A DNA stretch of 64,000 nt from Amyloporia xantha (taxonomy: Eukaryota; Basidiomycota; Agaricomycetes; Polyporales; Adustoporiaceae): contig JAYKKR010000003.1 of NCBI GenBank assembly GCA_036971615.1, positions 186,001-250,000 on the forward strand, written 5' to 3'. The translations under genes and the position numbers were made by a program. Each line of letters begins with the position of its first letter. Positions within the stretch are counted from its first letter, which is position 1. Under the pieces are notes generated by a model that was given only the letters and a program-made list of their open reading frames with translations, did not search any database and had not been told where the DNA came from. Shown here one piece after another: positions 13,723 through 27,141 of this stretch.

Positions 13723-14913
13723 ATGTCTAACCCTGAGCAGTGGTTCGTCCTTCTGGGGAACCCGGGTGACGGAGTATACAGTAACAGGTTAGCCCCAACA
13801 GTTCATATGGTCGAGACGTTGCTGACGGTTTCAGAAGCATATCTGCTCCTCCCATTACTACCACTGGAAAGCTGTTGCCGACCATAGTTAAGTGTGCTTC
13901 CCAAGATGAAGCCGAGCAGATGCATGGCGTTTTCCAGAGCGCCTTCACTCAGATAGATCAAGAGCTGAAGAGGAGTTCGACCACCTTCGATGATCTCCTT
14001 CGCTTAGTCGGTGTGAATTCCACCCTTAACAGCGTGGGAGGGAAGATATATCCGGTCTACAGACCAAGGCAGGGAATAGGTCTCATCACTTTCTCTCATA
14101 AGTGCGATACTCTCAATTTCCGGTCAGCCCTTCCGAAACTGATGCTCTCTCAGAATAGACCTTGTTCCCATGTTTCTGGAGGGAAATCCGGACAGATATG
14201 AATGTCGCTTCCAAAAAGTCGACACTCTTGGGAAGGCCTTGGTGTTCCTGCTCGCCAGAGGGAGCAGAGAGAAGTTGCGGTCTATGGGTTTCACTTGGGT
14301 CAAATACGAGGTGGAGGAAGGTGAGCATGCTGTTCTGTCTGTGCATTGTATTGCACAATTATCTATGCTGAATGTCCGCTTATCAGGACCGAACCCCGTT
14401 ATCAATCCGTCGTACAAGGCTGCTACCGGATCCCCTTCTGGCTCTCCTCAAAAGCGCGCCAAGAGCGGAGGACAGAGCGCGAAGTCTTTCGGAACAGTGG
14501 ATGCACTCTCTGAATCACTCACGAACCTTTCCGTGGGGCAGAACGACACTCTCTTGACCTCCTTATCGGCGGTCTATTCCTCCGAGCCCCTGTCTCCTGG
14601 GACTGGTTCGGCAGGAGCTGCAACGTCGACTACTCGATTCCCTGCGACTATCCAGATATTCAAGCTGAGCGTTGCTGATAAGAAGGAGGTCAAGGATGCA
14701 GCGGAGGCTCTAGGGCTTTCGGCAGCCGCTACTTCTATTCCCGGAGCCGCAACCTGTTTCTTGGTGGTCGGTGACACTCTTGGCATGGCACAGGTCGTAC
14801 GGGATGGTATCGAAGCGAATGCGGCAGCGACTGGGACGGCGAAGGATCTTGCCATTGTACGTGCGGACGATGCGAAGAGTTCCTTGGAGGCCTGGGTCGC
14901 TTTAGCCGCTTGA
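13723..14913 (+). CDS. Four-exon gene of unknown function, 341 aa
   Basis: Exons 13723-13787, 13835-14101, 14154-14320 and 14387-14913 join in frame across GT-AG introns of 47, 52 and 66 bases. The N-terminus, MSNPEQWFVLLGNPGDGVYSN, with a following CASQDEAEQMHGVFQSAF, has the look of the small domain shared by RNase H1 and caulimoviral viroplasmin (W-[FY]-V-V-x-x-G...G-V-Y ... E-A), but this is a resemblance only. The middle (YECRFQKVDTLGKALVFLLARG) is ordered; residues about 170-240 are Ser/Pro-rich; the C-terminus is Ala-rich and ends at TGA 14913. The third intron is a multiple of three, so unspliced reading stays open. I do not recognise a function. Start chosen as the first ATG that splices into the long frame. 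Confidence 0.6.
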
Positions 14914-17900
14914 ATTCCTTGTATATACATCGTAGTCAGAATATCTCCCGGATACACGAGTGTAATCCCCAAGCGATTCGAAATGAATATATATCACAAG
15001 CTATACGAGTCCTCCATCTTCACTTAACGCATAAAGCAGTCCGTTGAGCAATGAAAATCTTGGCATATAAGTATATAACTATCTGAACCATGAACCAGGG
15101 CTGACAGCAGTGCTACAGTAGACGCGACAGTGGTCCCACTTGGATAAGCGGATTCACAGCATTGGACCAGTGGTCATCGTATCATTCTTCGTGTACTTTT
15201 TCCGCACGGTTATCGACGGTTGTATGAACAGGCAGCAAACATAAACACAAATTTGCGGAACATGATGAACTCACTGCCCCAAATTTAGATCACGATCTTT
15301 GCAGATTCTATTGCACTCTTCCGAATATGGAACATAATATAAATCCGCGAGTAGCCGGACACTTGACACACATGGAGCACGTCGGAGAAGGGTTACTTTT
15401 TCCGATCGGCGACTGCTCTCAGGGCAAGATATGCGACTGGCTCACGGCATCAAGAAGAGATGTTCACCTCGTGCCCAGGGTCTTGACAGAGATAAGAGCT
15501 CACTTAATGTCATTTGATACGGTGTAATCGCTCTCGGTGAAGGCATCGAGTTCGATCATTCAGAGCTGAAATCAGCGGAGTGGAAGAAAGTGGTCGACGA
15601 CCCCACATCAAGCGTAGCAGCCAGCGGGAGCGGATCAGAAATGGATTATGCTGTCCAGAGGCCTGGGTCGGATTATGGAAGTATCCATATCCATCATCGT
15701 TTTCATGTATGGATGGCGTACAATCCGATTTACTCATCAAATGATAAGTCAGCACCCGACCCTTCATACTTATATAGCGCCTGCAAGTTCTGTAGGTCAA
15801 GTCGTAAGCGAGGTAACGGGCCGTATAAGTCATAAAGAAGACTGAGAATACTGCAGTTGTGTAGGCGCATTCATCTCATGGGCTTGATCGATTTCGAGCA
15901 GACATCTAGAGCCGCACAAAGACCTTCTAAGCACAATTCCGGGAATAACAGCAAGCAGTTTAAATGGCACTGTCTACTTGGCATAACATGGGAAAGTCTG
16001 TCGACCCTGATGACGCGTGTTTGAATTCTTTTCTTTGGCAAGACATTCTGACGGAGGAATTTTGAGCCATTGTATAGCGTATTATCCCCGTCGTCCCATC
16101 GTGAATGCTCATGTGAGACTAATCCATTTTATTGTCCGAAACGTAGTTCCTGTCTCAATGTATCTGCGAGAGATTTCACTTGAAAAAAGTGCTACTCACA
16201 AACAGCGATTTGACTGTGAACTCGCAAGGAAATTCATAGGTATATATGGGGTCGGTTCCAAGTCGGTCACCTCTGTCAACAGCGCAGTGAGTGTATTACG
16301 ACCAAACAATGGCAACTAAAAACCGCGCCACTTGGGACGGCAGTGCCTACTCACCAGATTGTGATGTCAAATTCGTCATTGCTTACTGTAAGATCCCAGT
16401 GCGACTAGGTACCTAGATACACGGCGCATGGATGCAGGGATGAAGTAGGACTCGCCTGACAGGGAGGGAGCACATCCACAGGGACATTTGTTCATGGGAC
16501 ATGTTCCGTGGACATGATCTCGAAACTTGCCTGGTGTCATGTGATGGACGTGCCAAGTGTAGGGAGGGCCATAGACTTAAGAGAGGTAAAGTCGCATTGA
16601 CCTCCGCTTTGGTCTTGGCCTGAATGGCGAGATGTAGCGGGCCGCGGCGGCCCCTGACTAGTTACTACCACGCATCCTGGTCCCCTCCGCCCATTGCTCG
16701 TGCCAAAGACGTGTCCACGGAGACAATGACAACTAAACGGGAAATTATGTGATATTGCAGCAGAGGGTGCCGCTGCGCTGCGCACCGGACGATGTATTTC
16801 TAGCAGTAATCCCGAAACACAGCACATCGGGCGCCGTTAACCTAGCGGGAGTCATCGCGGTGGTGCCGCCGCCACCTCCAGAGACCTAGGTGTTGTGATA
16901 AGCGTGACGGCGCGTCACAAATGCGCACCGAGTCGTGACGCGTCCCGGTTCCCTGTTCAGGAAACGAACCACCGCGTGGTCAGGATTATATTCGTCGTAT
17001 CATATCCAGTGTGTTTTCCCGCTGGCCTCGAAACATCGTTTTTGCACTCGTTTCATGAGTAAGAAGTCCAAAAAATTTAGCCACTGTAAGTATGAATTTG
17101 TTCTGGGCTTGATAAATAGCTGCAACTCACACTCGTAGTCCAGGTGAATACAAGGACCCGGTGGCTCCCATCGCGCCCTATGATTGTGTCAGAATTGTCT
17201 GACCGCTCGTTTTCCGACGAGACCAAGCGCAGGTCTAGACTGATATTCGGCGGTCTGCCGCGTTCACGTATAGGTGACCTGCCTTAGCGCCACGACAACG
17301 CCACGCATGTTCCTACTCCATTGCAGTCTTCCACATGCTCTCACTCGTATACGAAACCAACATTGTACTATCCTGTGATACCCTCGGATTCAGATTCGGG
17401 AGACACCATGCTAAATATGCTTAAGAGTCGCTAGGAAGTCAATGGTTTTGAAGTATCGTCTGGGATGGCCGCTCAGCTCGAGCACAATAGTACGACAGTG
17501 CTGAATGTAATCCATGGGTGGGTTTATCTTTAATTCATGAAACAACGCACTAAGAAAAATTGCATTGTTTCTCTATAGCTGACATCATGATTCAGGCAAA
17601 CAGAGCGAGTGCATTGTTCGTAATTCATTCCTTCAACTGCTGCGCCTTCCCCGTCGTCTTATTAGAATTTTTACCCAATGCCACAGCCGAGCAACTGATG
17701 GAGGTGAGTTGTCTCGTAGCGCAGGGCGTACGTTATTCTCGAATCTCAACCAACCTCAGTTCATCTTATTGTTGTAAGAATCTCAGGAAGCCACGTCGCG
17801 GTTACGTCCTAGAACTCAGAAAGCCCATCACAAGGTGTCGTGTAATGTTTCCAACAGACCTGCGATTGCTGACCAGCGTGACCGATTAACCAGTCCTTGT

Positions 17901-20900
17901 GCTGCAGATTGAAACAGCGCCATGAAGCTTTATTGAATTATGTTCATGGTCCCTCACGTCGACGGAATGTCAGTCTAAGGTCCGACTTCCCTTGGGACAG
18001 CTTCGGGTCCTTGATTACATCGGGCGCGCTCTCGGAGTTTTCATTGCTTGCTGCATGATATACTATATACCATAACCTGCTGTCGACGGTATCAAACACC
18101 GTTGGCGCCGCCTTGTAATTGCGAGCGCTGTCATATATAGCACAGGCGACATACTTGTCGCAAGATCAGTGAGCGTCTCATAGGGCCAGCGAGATGCATC
18201 GCCGCTTAGACATCGACTCGAGGCCAGTAAGTCTTCTGGAAGTGCTGTAGTCTTACAAATGTGAGCTAAGTGCGTATCTCTACATCCCTCGTATAAGCTA
18301 AATGCTCCACTATCTAGTGCACTGCATGATACTGATGCTGGATGATCGGCTGCTTGCCATTTTTCGCGTCGGACATCCCGCTCACCCCAGACAGGAAACG
18401 GTTGTAAGCTTCCATCTGTGTTCGCTGTTCAGTCTATACTAGGATATTCCACGATCTTCAACTTTCGGCATCCTTTAACAAGACCGGGACCCAAGAGATG
18501 GAGGCCGAACATTCTGCATTGTGATATTGATGTATTACACACAGACTAAACGTTTCCGGGGTGCGGTACGGAACCGACGATGCCAGACCATCTAAAGCGT
18601 CTTTCATCAGCATTTCTAATACAACGATGCATCTCGAACGCAGCCATGCATAACTCATCGATGCGCATGCGTAGGCGTCATCCTAGCAATACCGATAGTT
18701 CTGACGACCCGGGCGGTTCGATTTACAACCGTCATCTACCGCGAGGACAGTGGGTTCGTCGTTGATTTTGACCGATGTTCAAATAGGTGACGCCTTCTAG
18801 TTGATACATTTTCCGATGATATTGCTATTAGCGAACTACCTTATGTATTTCTGCTCGTGATATGTGTGGACCTATGGTCGGAATGTGAAGGCTCATTCAA
18901 TCATCTTCCTCTTCATGTTCACTGTAACGGCCATTTTCTGCTTCATTGACCATCCATTCTAGCAGGTTCGTTAGCTGCTTACTTAGCTTGTATATTCAGA
19001 GTGCGTATCCCGTGTTCCTCTGCTAGGTCACTCCCGCATTCTTAACTCACCGCTGAGGCAATTGTCGTGAATGTAGACTCCTTCACAGCAACTTCGTTGT
19101 GCAGTGTACTCACTGAGTTATGATACCTCTTAGATAGCAATTTGATAGCAATCGCTGTCTCTTGAAGGTCGTGCGTTCCAGATGATGTCTACATACACAC
19201 GGCGTATGGAACGTGCTCATGTCTGGCTAGACCTAAGGCTTCCAGTTGCCAATGTTACGTATCACAGCGCTCGCACACAAGAAAATCAACATAAGGGACG
19301 CTCAACGGCGAGGAGAGGAGGGTGAAAATTTCGACTATGTAGGACTGTTGTGGAAGGCAGTTCATCATGACTTCTGCAGGACCTCTTGAACGTATGAGCA
19401 TACCTGCGTTGTCATGCACTCTAATCTGGCTCACATTGACGCATTGGTCCACAAATCACATATGAACCAATCAATTTTCACAGTACAGGCTTGCTGCGAG
19501 CCTGAGACTACCGTAGAGGTACAGTTTGATACTCACAGGCTGGCAGTCGAGTAACATTGTATGTATACCCTTTGCTCAGGTGTAAACGATACATAAATAC
19601 AGCTATGATAAAGCGGTCTTAGGACCGGATGCGGATAAATCGTGGAAAGACGCGCTTTCCTTGCGCCTACGACCTCTGTTTCTAATAGCACGAATCGTAG
19701 AAACGATTACGTAAGCTTCTCTATATCGTAATTTGTATGCTTCGCGTGTACTGCTTCTAACTGTGAGAACGCTTGTCTGTGTAATCATTGGCTGGTGCGT
19801 TTGCGGTCAGCTGGATTTGCACGCTCACTGATCTGTTGCTATCGCCAGTTTTGTCGACTATTGGTGAGACATTGTGACATTGTGTGGCATGTGAGTTTGA
19901 TGTCGTATATATACCTGAAGAAACGCGACACGCTGGCATGCGGAAGTATATGTGTAAGCGGAGAGACCAGGGCCCCTCTCTAAGGACTACAGCATTCGTA
20001 GTACTACATAATGGATGCGTCAGCACGTGCCGTGAGCTATTATAGAGTACTGTTGGGAAACTTGAAGATGAACAATGCTTCAACTAGTCACCAAGTACTG
20101 CAGCCCTCGTGTCAAGTCACAGTACATAGCAATGAGCGCGTCCCGGACCCCCGCTTCTGCCTTGTTTGGCAATCTTCCCGCCCGCCGGGCGGCTGCGTCA
20201 CGTTTCCGCCTCTCCAGTGTCCTGTGCCGCTATGCGTCTCGTCATCTCTATATAATCTACTTATTTCTGGATATACGTGAAGTTTACTGCTGCTTGAAAT
20301 TGACGCATAATTGAACAGCTTCCCCAGCAGGCCAGTCGCTTGAACTTCATGCTCGTGGGCCGTGACGATTCGCGAGTTGACAATCGAGTCTTTGCTTCGC
20401 GTAGCCTGTCAGCACGCTATGGAGGAATAGGACTGCTTGAGCTTTTCAGAGGTGGAAAAAGTGACCATCTTTTATTATCTGCTAGTCTCGGGGTGCAATC
20501 ATTCAACCCACATCGTGCGAGTATCCTACGCTGCCTGAAATCGTGGAATATGCTGATTTCGAGGTTTGTTTTGTCTCCAACTGCGGCCCAGAACTGACAA
20601 AAAGCGCCAGATGAACTCCCATTGAATGATGTCATTTCCCCGCAGGTATATATCGGGTCGATCTAACCATATGCACTTGAACTGACCTGGGAACTTCTCA
20701 AGTATCAAGGGCAGAATATAGACGACTATTTCTGTCACATGAGGTACGAGCCAATGTTATTCATAGTTCAATGATTCACTAGCTGTAGTATTTGTGCTCC
20801 CTTGTCCCTACACCGCCGGTGCCATTCCTTGCATGAGTCATTTTGCCATTACATTTTGCTCAGAAATTGCAGGAAGATTTGGAAGATCTAGGAGCATAGC

Positions 20901-21440
20901 GGAATCTCTCCTATTTTGGTTCATATACCCATTTCGAGGCGGCTAAGGCATTGCCTGGATACTGTTTACCGAGAGGTAAGGGTCGAACACTTCTAATTCA
21001 GTCATCCTCTAGCTCATGCTTTTGTCCCGGACACTAAGATTCACCTTTTAGCGGCAAGTCAACTCTACTTTCAAGGAACAACCTGTGCGCATCTGTCCTC
21101 CGGGCCAGTTTTACGAAGTTGTTTCCGGCTGTACCGGAGGCAGCTCTATTGATACTCCGGTCATGGTTATTGGCATCGAGGTACAAAGTGCTATCTGTCA
21201 TCGCCGTCCTTTCTGCGCCGATCTAGTCACTCGTGCACGTTTCGGCGTTGACGGCTGCTCTAGTGTCTCCCATGTTGGCAGAGTCGGGAGATTCTGAAGT
21301 GGACAGAGTAGCATTGCAGGCCCGAGCGGACCGTTGGGTGGGAATCGGGGGACACCTGCCAACGTCTCGTTCAAGGAAGATTCGGCTGACCTGCAAGCAC
21401 ATTCGTTAGCGAATATACTGGCAGATACTGTCACGGCATG
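14914..21440. other. 6.5 kb gene-poor stretch
   Basis: Only ORFs of 60-110 codons in all frames, without shared family features, splice coherence or codon bias. No tandem arrays, long inverted repeats or RNA genes seen. Probably old decayed repeats. Confidence 0.35.
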
Positions 21441-22139
21441 TTATACGCCTTCTTCCATGGCGTCGATCATCCGCGTCTTGCCCTTATCTTTGGAGCTCTG
21501 CCATATGGACCGCATTGGAATCCTCATCTTGGACTCCTCTGGCTCTGCGACCTTTTCTTGCCGTACTTTCCCGCCCCATCGCCAGGCGCGGTCCCACAGC
21601 CTATGATCCCGTTCCAGTTTAGGGAGGTAGTCCCTCTCGATCATCTTCCTCCCGGTCTCCAACTCCTCCAGTCTCTCTTCAACCTCAGCGATATCATCCT
21701 CAACGTCATCAACGAGCGTATACAGCTCTTGGACCCGAAGATCGATGACCTCATCCTGACTCACCATCGCCGTAATTTCTCGGAGGATCTTCCGCGTTCC
21801 TTTCATCGATGCTCCCGTGCCTGTTTAGGGGGAAGAGTCGTCTGCGCCCGCAATTGCTGCGACCCAAAGGCTTGAATCTGAGCCTCTGGACCTACAGCAT
21901 ACTGCGATTGTTCAATAGGAGGTAGCTCCACATGCCAAGCTGCATTCCAAAACGACTTCAGCAGGTGTTCGTTGTGTTGGATGGAACGGAGAATTACCTC
22001 GTGGAGCTTTGGGCTGATCGTAGTTCTCCGATGTGTGCTTCTCGCAAGGGAAGGAGCTCGGCCCTGCCACGTTTCCCTCAATGCCATCCCTGCCGGCAGT
22101 GGCTGGTCCTGCTACGCGGTCAGCACCTATGTATACCAC
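21441..22139 (-). CDS. Possible coiled-coil protein gene, frame broken
   Basis: Reading the minus strand, 22087-21803 encodes LHEVILRSIQHNEHLLKSF...QIQAFGSQQLRAQ and 21806-21441 encodes a charged heptad-rich stretch (VQELYTLVDDVEDDIAEVEERLEELE) followed by DHRLWDRAWRWGGK. The two frames abut at 21803-21806 and differ by one base with no splice site between them, so either translation starts at the ATG at 21806 or there is a frameshift. Family and function unknown. Confidence 0.35.
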
Positions 22140-23559
22140 AAACTAGTATCCCTGCGTACCTGTGCCAGATTTCTTACTAACCTCTGCCTTCTTCTTCGGC
22201 TCTCGCGAGTGGGGCGTTGCGCGTGCTGTTCTTATTGGCCTGTGATGGCTCGCTTCTGCTGTACTGTAAATCAAGGCTGCTCAGACATTGGTGAGTGATA
22301 TGTTTCACCAGCTGACGTGGCCCTAACAGTAGGAGCATCTTCTTCTACTTTGATAGGCTTGAGCTTTTGCAGACGAGCTGATTTTCTCGTAATTTCTTGT
22401 CCTCAATCAAACTATGCGACAAGCAATAGTCAGAAGCCTAGTAACGGAGGAGAACAAAGGTCACGTACGGAGGCACACCGTCAGGGAGTCTTGCGATCAG
22501 TTGCTGAATTATATCTACGGCCTTGGCGTTGGCTTTGAATCCCTCGCGCTGTTCATGATCATCAGCTTACGACGACCTCGTTTGTAGGCCACACATTGTG
22601 CACGCACCTGAGCGAGCTTCTGATTCTGGGCACGAGACAAGGTGTGAAGTGTCGTTGCAGCATCCATTTATTCTAGTGAGATTGATATTGACGCGTTGAA
22701 GTTCAAGCAGTGCGTGGGCCTGGATGAATGCTATGTGCAAGATGTTTCGGTACAAGATGGTTGGATGAAAGAAAGGGTGGATGCCTCAGTGGCTTTGTAA
22801 CAATCTGAAAAGACCGGCCACCGGCCACCTTCAGCCACAGCCGATGGCCACATAACACAATGCGCTTTGTCATCACAAGGACCAAGCACAGAGGACCGCG
22901 GAGAAGTCGTGGCGTTCCACGTCGTTTATATCTCGTTGACGGTTAGTTGCAGCTCGTGTGTAATTGTCGTACAGGAGGGCAAGCTCGCCTGCTGACGCAT
23001 AGTGCACTGATAATTATCTTGCTCACCGGCCTACTCTTCGCCATTTCTGTCTCCCGCGCGCAGGCTCGCCGTCCGATTAAATTGGACGCTGCCGCTTGCC
23101 GATATAAATTCTGGTCGAACGACAGGATTTGGTCAGACGCAGCTGTCACGAAGTTGTCATGTGCTGATTTATACTTTCCACTTGGCATCTCATATACTTC
23201 TACTCTGCTTAGGAAGAAGTAGGAAACTAGCTCCAAGGATAGACTTCACGTCAAGTGCAAGTTTGTGATCTTCGAAGAAGCCAAAGTTTTTATTGTGCGT
23301 CATTTCCATGTACATTTCTTCACGTGCGTGTGTCAACATCAAGGTAATTTAGGTAGTTATCGACGAGCATGGACGTATAGCAACCACAAGACACGTATGC
23401 GATATCGGTAGCTGAAATCGCTTGTTGTGATTTCAGCCGGCTCTGAAAACCCTCGACTCAGTAATGACAGGGTCAATGACACCAGCATCTTGCAAGGCGG
23501 TGAAGAAGTTGAAGAGCATCAGGCCCTTAACAATGATAGTAAGCGACCTGCAATCTCGA
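22140..23559. other. 1.4 kb without a supported gene
   Basis: Contains a plus-strand ORF at 22947-23222 with one hydrophobic stretch (ALIIILLTGLLFAI) and an overlapping minus ORF. Neither has a recognisable family, and I do not call either a gene. Confidence 0.3.
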
Positions 23560-25652
23560 CCATTGAACGCATGCTTGGTCTACTCACACAACCCTTCGCA
23601 GCGATAAAGCTCAGCGTGACCGGAAGATACTCCGTCTCTCCTGTGATGGTAGACTTATGAGGGGTTTCTCCGACTAACGATGCGGTAGGGCATCGGCGAT
23701 CAGCAAGTGACGACATGAGCAGGAACGAACGCACTCGGCACAGCCATATCTGGAGTCTCCGCGAATGCAGCAATGTGGCCGGACGAGAATCCAAACGGTG
23801 TTCCCGGTGGTCTAGGCGATGCTAAGTCAGCGGCAATCCTTTCCATAGGACAATAACAATCGCTAGCGTTCCCTGAATAGGCATTGCGATACGTAGTTCC
23901 TCCGGAGCTTTGTGGGTACAAGAAGATGCTCTCAGAGCATGTACAGTATCAGGATCCTCGCCCTTTACCACCTCGCTGGCAAACCAATCCATGAAGATCG
24001 TATTATTCACGATAGCCTCGTCGTGAGCCTCTGCGGGTAGCGACCGTCCATAGGTCCATCGCGAGAGAGGAGCGGGGTCAACGAAGGGCTTGCGACCTTC
24101 ATTACCTGCGGCATAATCGGTAAAGAATGGCTCCGCAAGAAGCGAAGTCTGGTCGGTAGTGATGAGCAACGGATAGGTCGGGTTCAACATTTCGCGAAGC
24201 GTTGATGTGATATTGCTTGGCTTTGTTTCTATCCAAAGCGAACTCAGATTCATCCCGGTGCGTGTAGTTCCGAGGAAGGTCTCGAGCTTATGGATAAATC
24301 CATTGAATGTTGCTGCAGCAGTGCCATTTAAAAGCGGGTCTGTGAGGTACCAAAAGAAGCCACTGGAAAGAGATTTTTTTGTTGGGACTTGAGGATACTG
24401 TGCGTCAGTCAAAATTCAGATTCAAACCATATTGTCATGAATAATCTAGACGTACAGAGTCCAGACGTGAAATTTTGAGACCACCAATGCCCGACAGCAG
24501 CCCACGACTTTGCGCCTCTTGAAATATGCCGGCAGTGTCCAACTCTGGAGAGAATGGCATCACATCATCAAGCCAGATGGCACCATGCGAGGGCCTATTG
24601 CCGAACACTCCATTAGTACCAGCTGGTCCGTGCATCAATCCACCTGCGTCACTGCCTATGGCATAATCCAGCCAAGGATATGCTGCCATGGCCGTTCCTG
24701 ACCCCGTAGAGGAGCTGCTACCGTCCTGATATCCATCGCCCAGAGGGTGGTATGGTGCATGAAGGTCCACCCAGTCATCTGTCGCGACCTCCCCATTGGC
24801 AAATTGTGGGCTCCTCGTCTTGCCTACAAGCACAAGACTGCTGTCCAGCAGGCGCTGCACCGCGGGCGCAGTCTGATTTCGTGAGGGATAGAGTGCCCAG
24901 TAGGCGCGATTACCACAGCCAGTGCGCAGGCCTTGTACGTCGTAGATGTCCTTGATTGCAAATCGCAAGCCTGCTAGGGGCCGCTCTGGGGTGGGCGTGA
25001 AGTATAGACGAGAAGGTACGCCAATAGTCTCGGTCGCGGCACCAGGTATCTTCACGGAGAGCATCTCGTATCCTCCATGTCCATCTTGTTTCCATCAGGC
25101 ATAGTCCCGTATAAGAATAGCTGGTTCTCGTCGTTGTACAAACGATACGCTGTGCGCCATATATCAGCTGGTTTATGCAATTTCAATTGCAAACGATAAG
25201 TGCACCTTCAAAATATTGCCTGTCAGTGGATCGAGAAAGTAAGGACCGGAAGGCAGGTCTTTTGACAAGCCAATTCCTCCGAAATGCCTTGCTGACCTCA
25301 ATAGGAATTTGAGGCCGAATTTCTTCTGCGACTCAGCCGTCAATGACAGGAAGGGGGCATCGTATGAGCCGTTGCCACTCTAGACGTCATCCTTCCCTTG
25401 CCATGCCTGCACAGTTGCAGGTCATGCATCATCACCGCAGTCTGTTTCCGCGGTGGCCATTACGGAGATAGGAACAAGTCCCGCAGCAGATACCCGTTCA
25501 TTCACAACTACTGACGATGCACCATTTATAAGCAGGTCAATCTGTGACGCAGCGGAAGGTGGCACATAGTATGGGACGTCATTAAGGATCAAAGTCATCC
25601 CCGTCAGCTGCAATGGAACCTGAGCTGCTTTTACACAGGTTGTGATGATCAT
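23560..25652 (-). pseudogene. Amidase-signature hydrolase, degenerate
   Basis: Amidase signature family (Ser-cis-Ser-Lys hydrolases of carboxamides). Reading from 25652: N-terminal exon (LTGMTLILNDVPYYVPP), then GLSKDLPSGPYFLDPLTGN, an intron, and YRLYNDENQLF. The core (25064-24436) has the catalytic Lys in [10 protein letters not shown], the Ser-rich loop [11 protein letters not shown] and the segment [17 protein letters not shown]. In the family this last segment reads G-G-S-[IM]-R-x-P-A with Ser as nucleophile; here it is Leu (TTG). An intron near 24455-24395 joins to YPQVPTKKS. The C-terminal part is split over frames at 24412-23822, 23921-23700 and 23642-23570 (GETPHKSTITGETEYLPVTLSFIAAKGC). 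A one-base frame break lies near 25075. Missing nucleophile plus frame breaks make it a pseudogene. Confidence 0.75.
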
Positions 25653-27141
25653 TTAGTTGTCAACGTACATGCGGGATATGCCATCATGGCCTGCTGCGCG
25701 CAAGTCGACTCAGGGTCGCAAACCATCTGTCCACGTCGCCTTTATACAAGACGTTCTGTAGGTCGTGCCGGTCAAGTATCTTATCACAGATTCTGAGTCC
25801 CTAGGACCCGACCACCGCCGAAGTAAGCAAACTGGAGGAATATCTCGAGGCGCTGTATAATCGTGTATTTTTATTGTCGGATTCGTTCTTGAGCTTCCCG
25901 GAATCCCGGGGGGGCACTCGTGGAACCGAAAATATCAATAACATAACTTACGCTCGTTATCATGATAAATAACTCCCACCGGACAAGTGCTAGGGTAGAC
26001 CCCACACACATTCGACTACTACATAAGTAATCATAGCCGAACATCCCCCTTTGCCCGCTGTAATACCATAGAATATTTTGCGTGGTGGCCATAAACAGTA
26101 TATTTAGGTTTGCTATGTTTATCACATCTCGTCGTGGCCAGGTCTGCCCGGAGGGCCTTTGCTATATTAAATGTTGGCTGTGAGCATATACGAGGACCGA
26201 TAACTGAATGGAATTGAACTAACAAACTAACAATAAGGTTGTAGATCTGAGCCGCTGCGCAGAGTCCGTTGTCCAGACAGCGAGCCACTGAGAACACGAT
26301 GGTCAAGAGCAATCGTACACACCTTGTGTAAACCAACGATAAGTGCGTGGAAAAAGACGGTATCCCCATACACTTCGGCGATCACTTCTGGCTCATAACT
26401 TCGTTCTCTCCCTTGCCCCTTACGTGGCCCCATATCTCGGTGAGCCCGAGTCCATGGGCCACTCTCCATTGTGAGGGTTCTATGAGTGCCAGTAAGGACT
26501 ATTGCTTCGTAGGGTGGAGCCGAGGGATGAAAAGTGACAGCCTTACACTGGGTTGTCTCTCTGCCGTCGATGCCTCAGAGAGAACGTATCACAAGCGCCA
26601 TGTCAGTGTTTGCGATACTTTGTGCAGGGCGTGGCATACTGAATCGCGAGCGATGTTGGCGCACTGCCTTTGGTCGCCACGGCCAGGTCTGGACGTGCAA
26701 GTTTTCAGTCATCATGTCCAAGTTGCACCCTGCGCACCCTGCAGAACTCGCTGAAGGAGGAAGCCAACTCGCTAATCCTGTAATGCGTGGCAGCCTGAGG
26801 GCGGCTGAAGTCGGACCCACAGTCTTCGGTCATCGCGCGCAGGAGCCGGTGCGCGGTCGGAGATCTCGTGAACTGCAGGCCTCTGGTAGCCAGTACGTGT
26901 CGAATTTCCTCATTTTCGAATGCAAAGGATGAATTCAACTTTTTGTGTGACATTTCCCAGGGACAGACTGACACCGAGAAAGGTCTCCAAGTCGGAAGAT
27001 GTTCAAGTTGAGTTGATTTGATATACAGACACACATACATTGACATATATGTCTGGCATGCCTATCTAGCCTTGTCTGACTTTACCCGGACACAGACATG
27101 GACATGAAGGGTGTGTTGAAAGCACAGACTACTTTTCTGCA
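25653..27141. other. 1.5 kb without a supported gene
   Basis: Short overlapping ORFs only. From about 26950 the base composition shifts abruptly to AT-rich and CpG-poor, marking the left edge of the next block. Confidence 0.35.
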
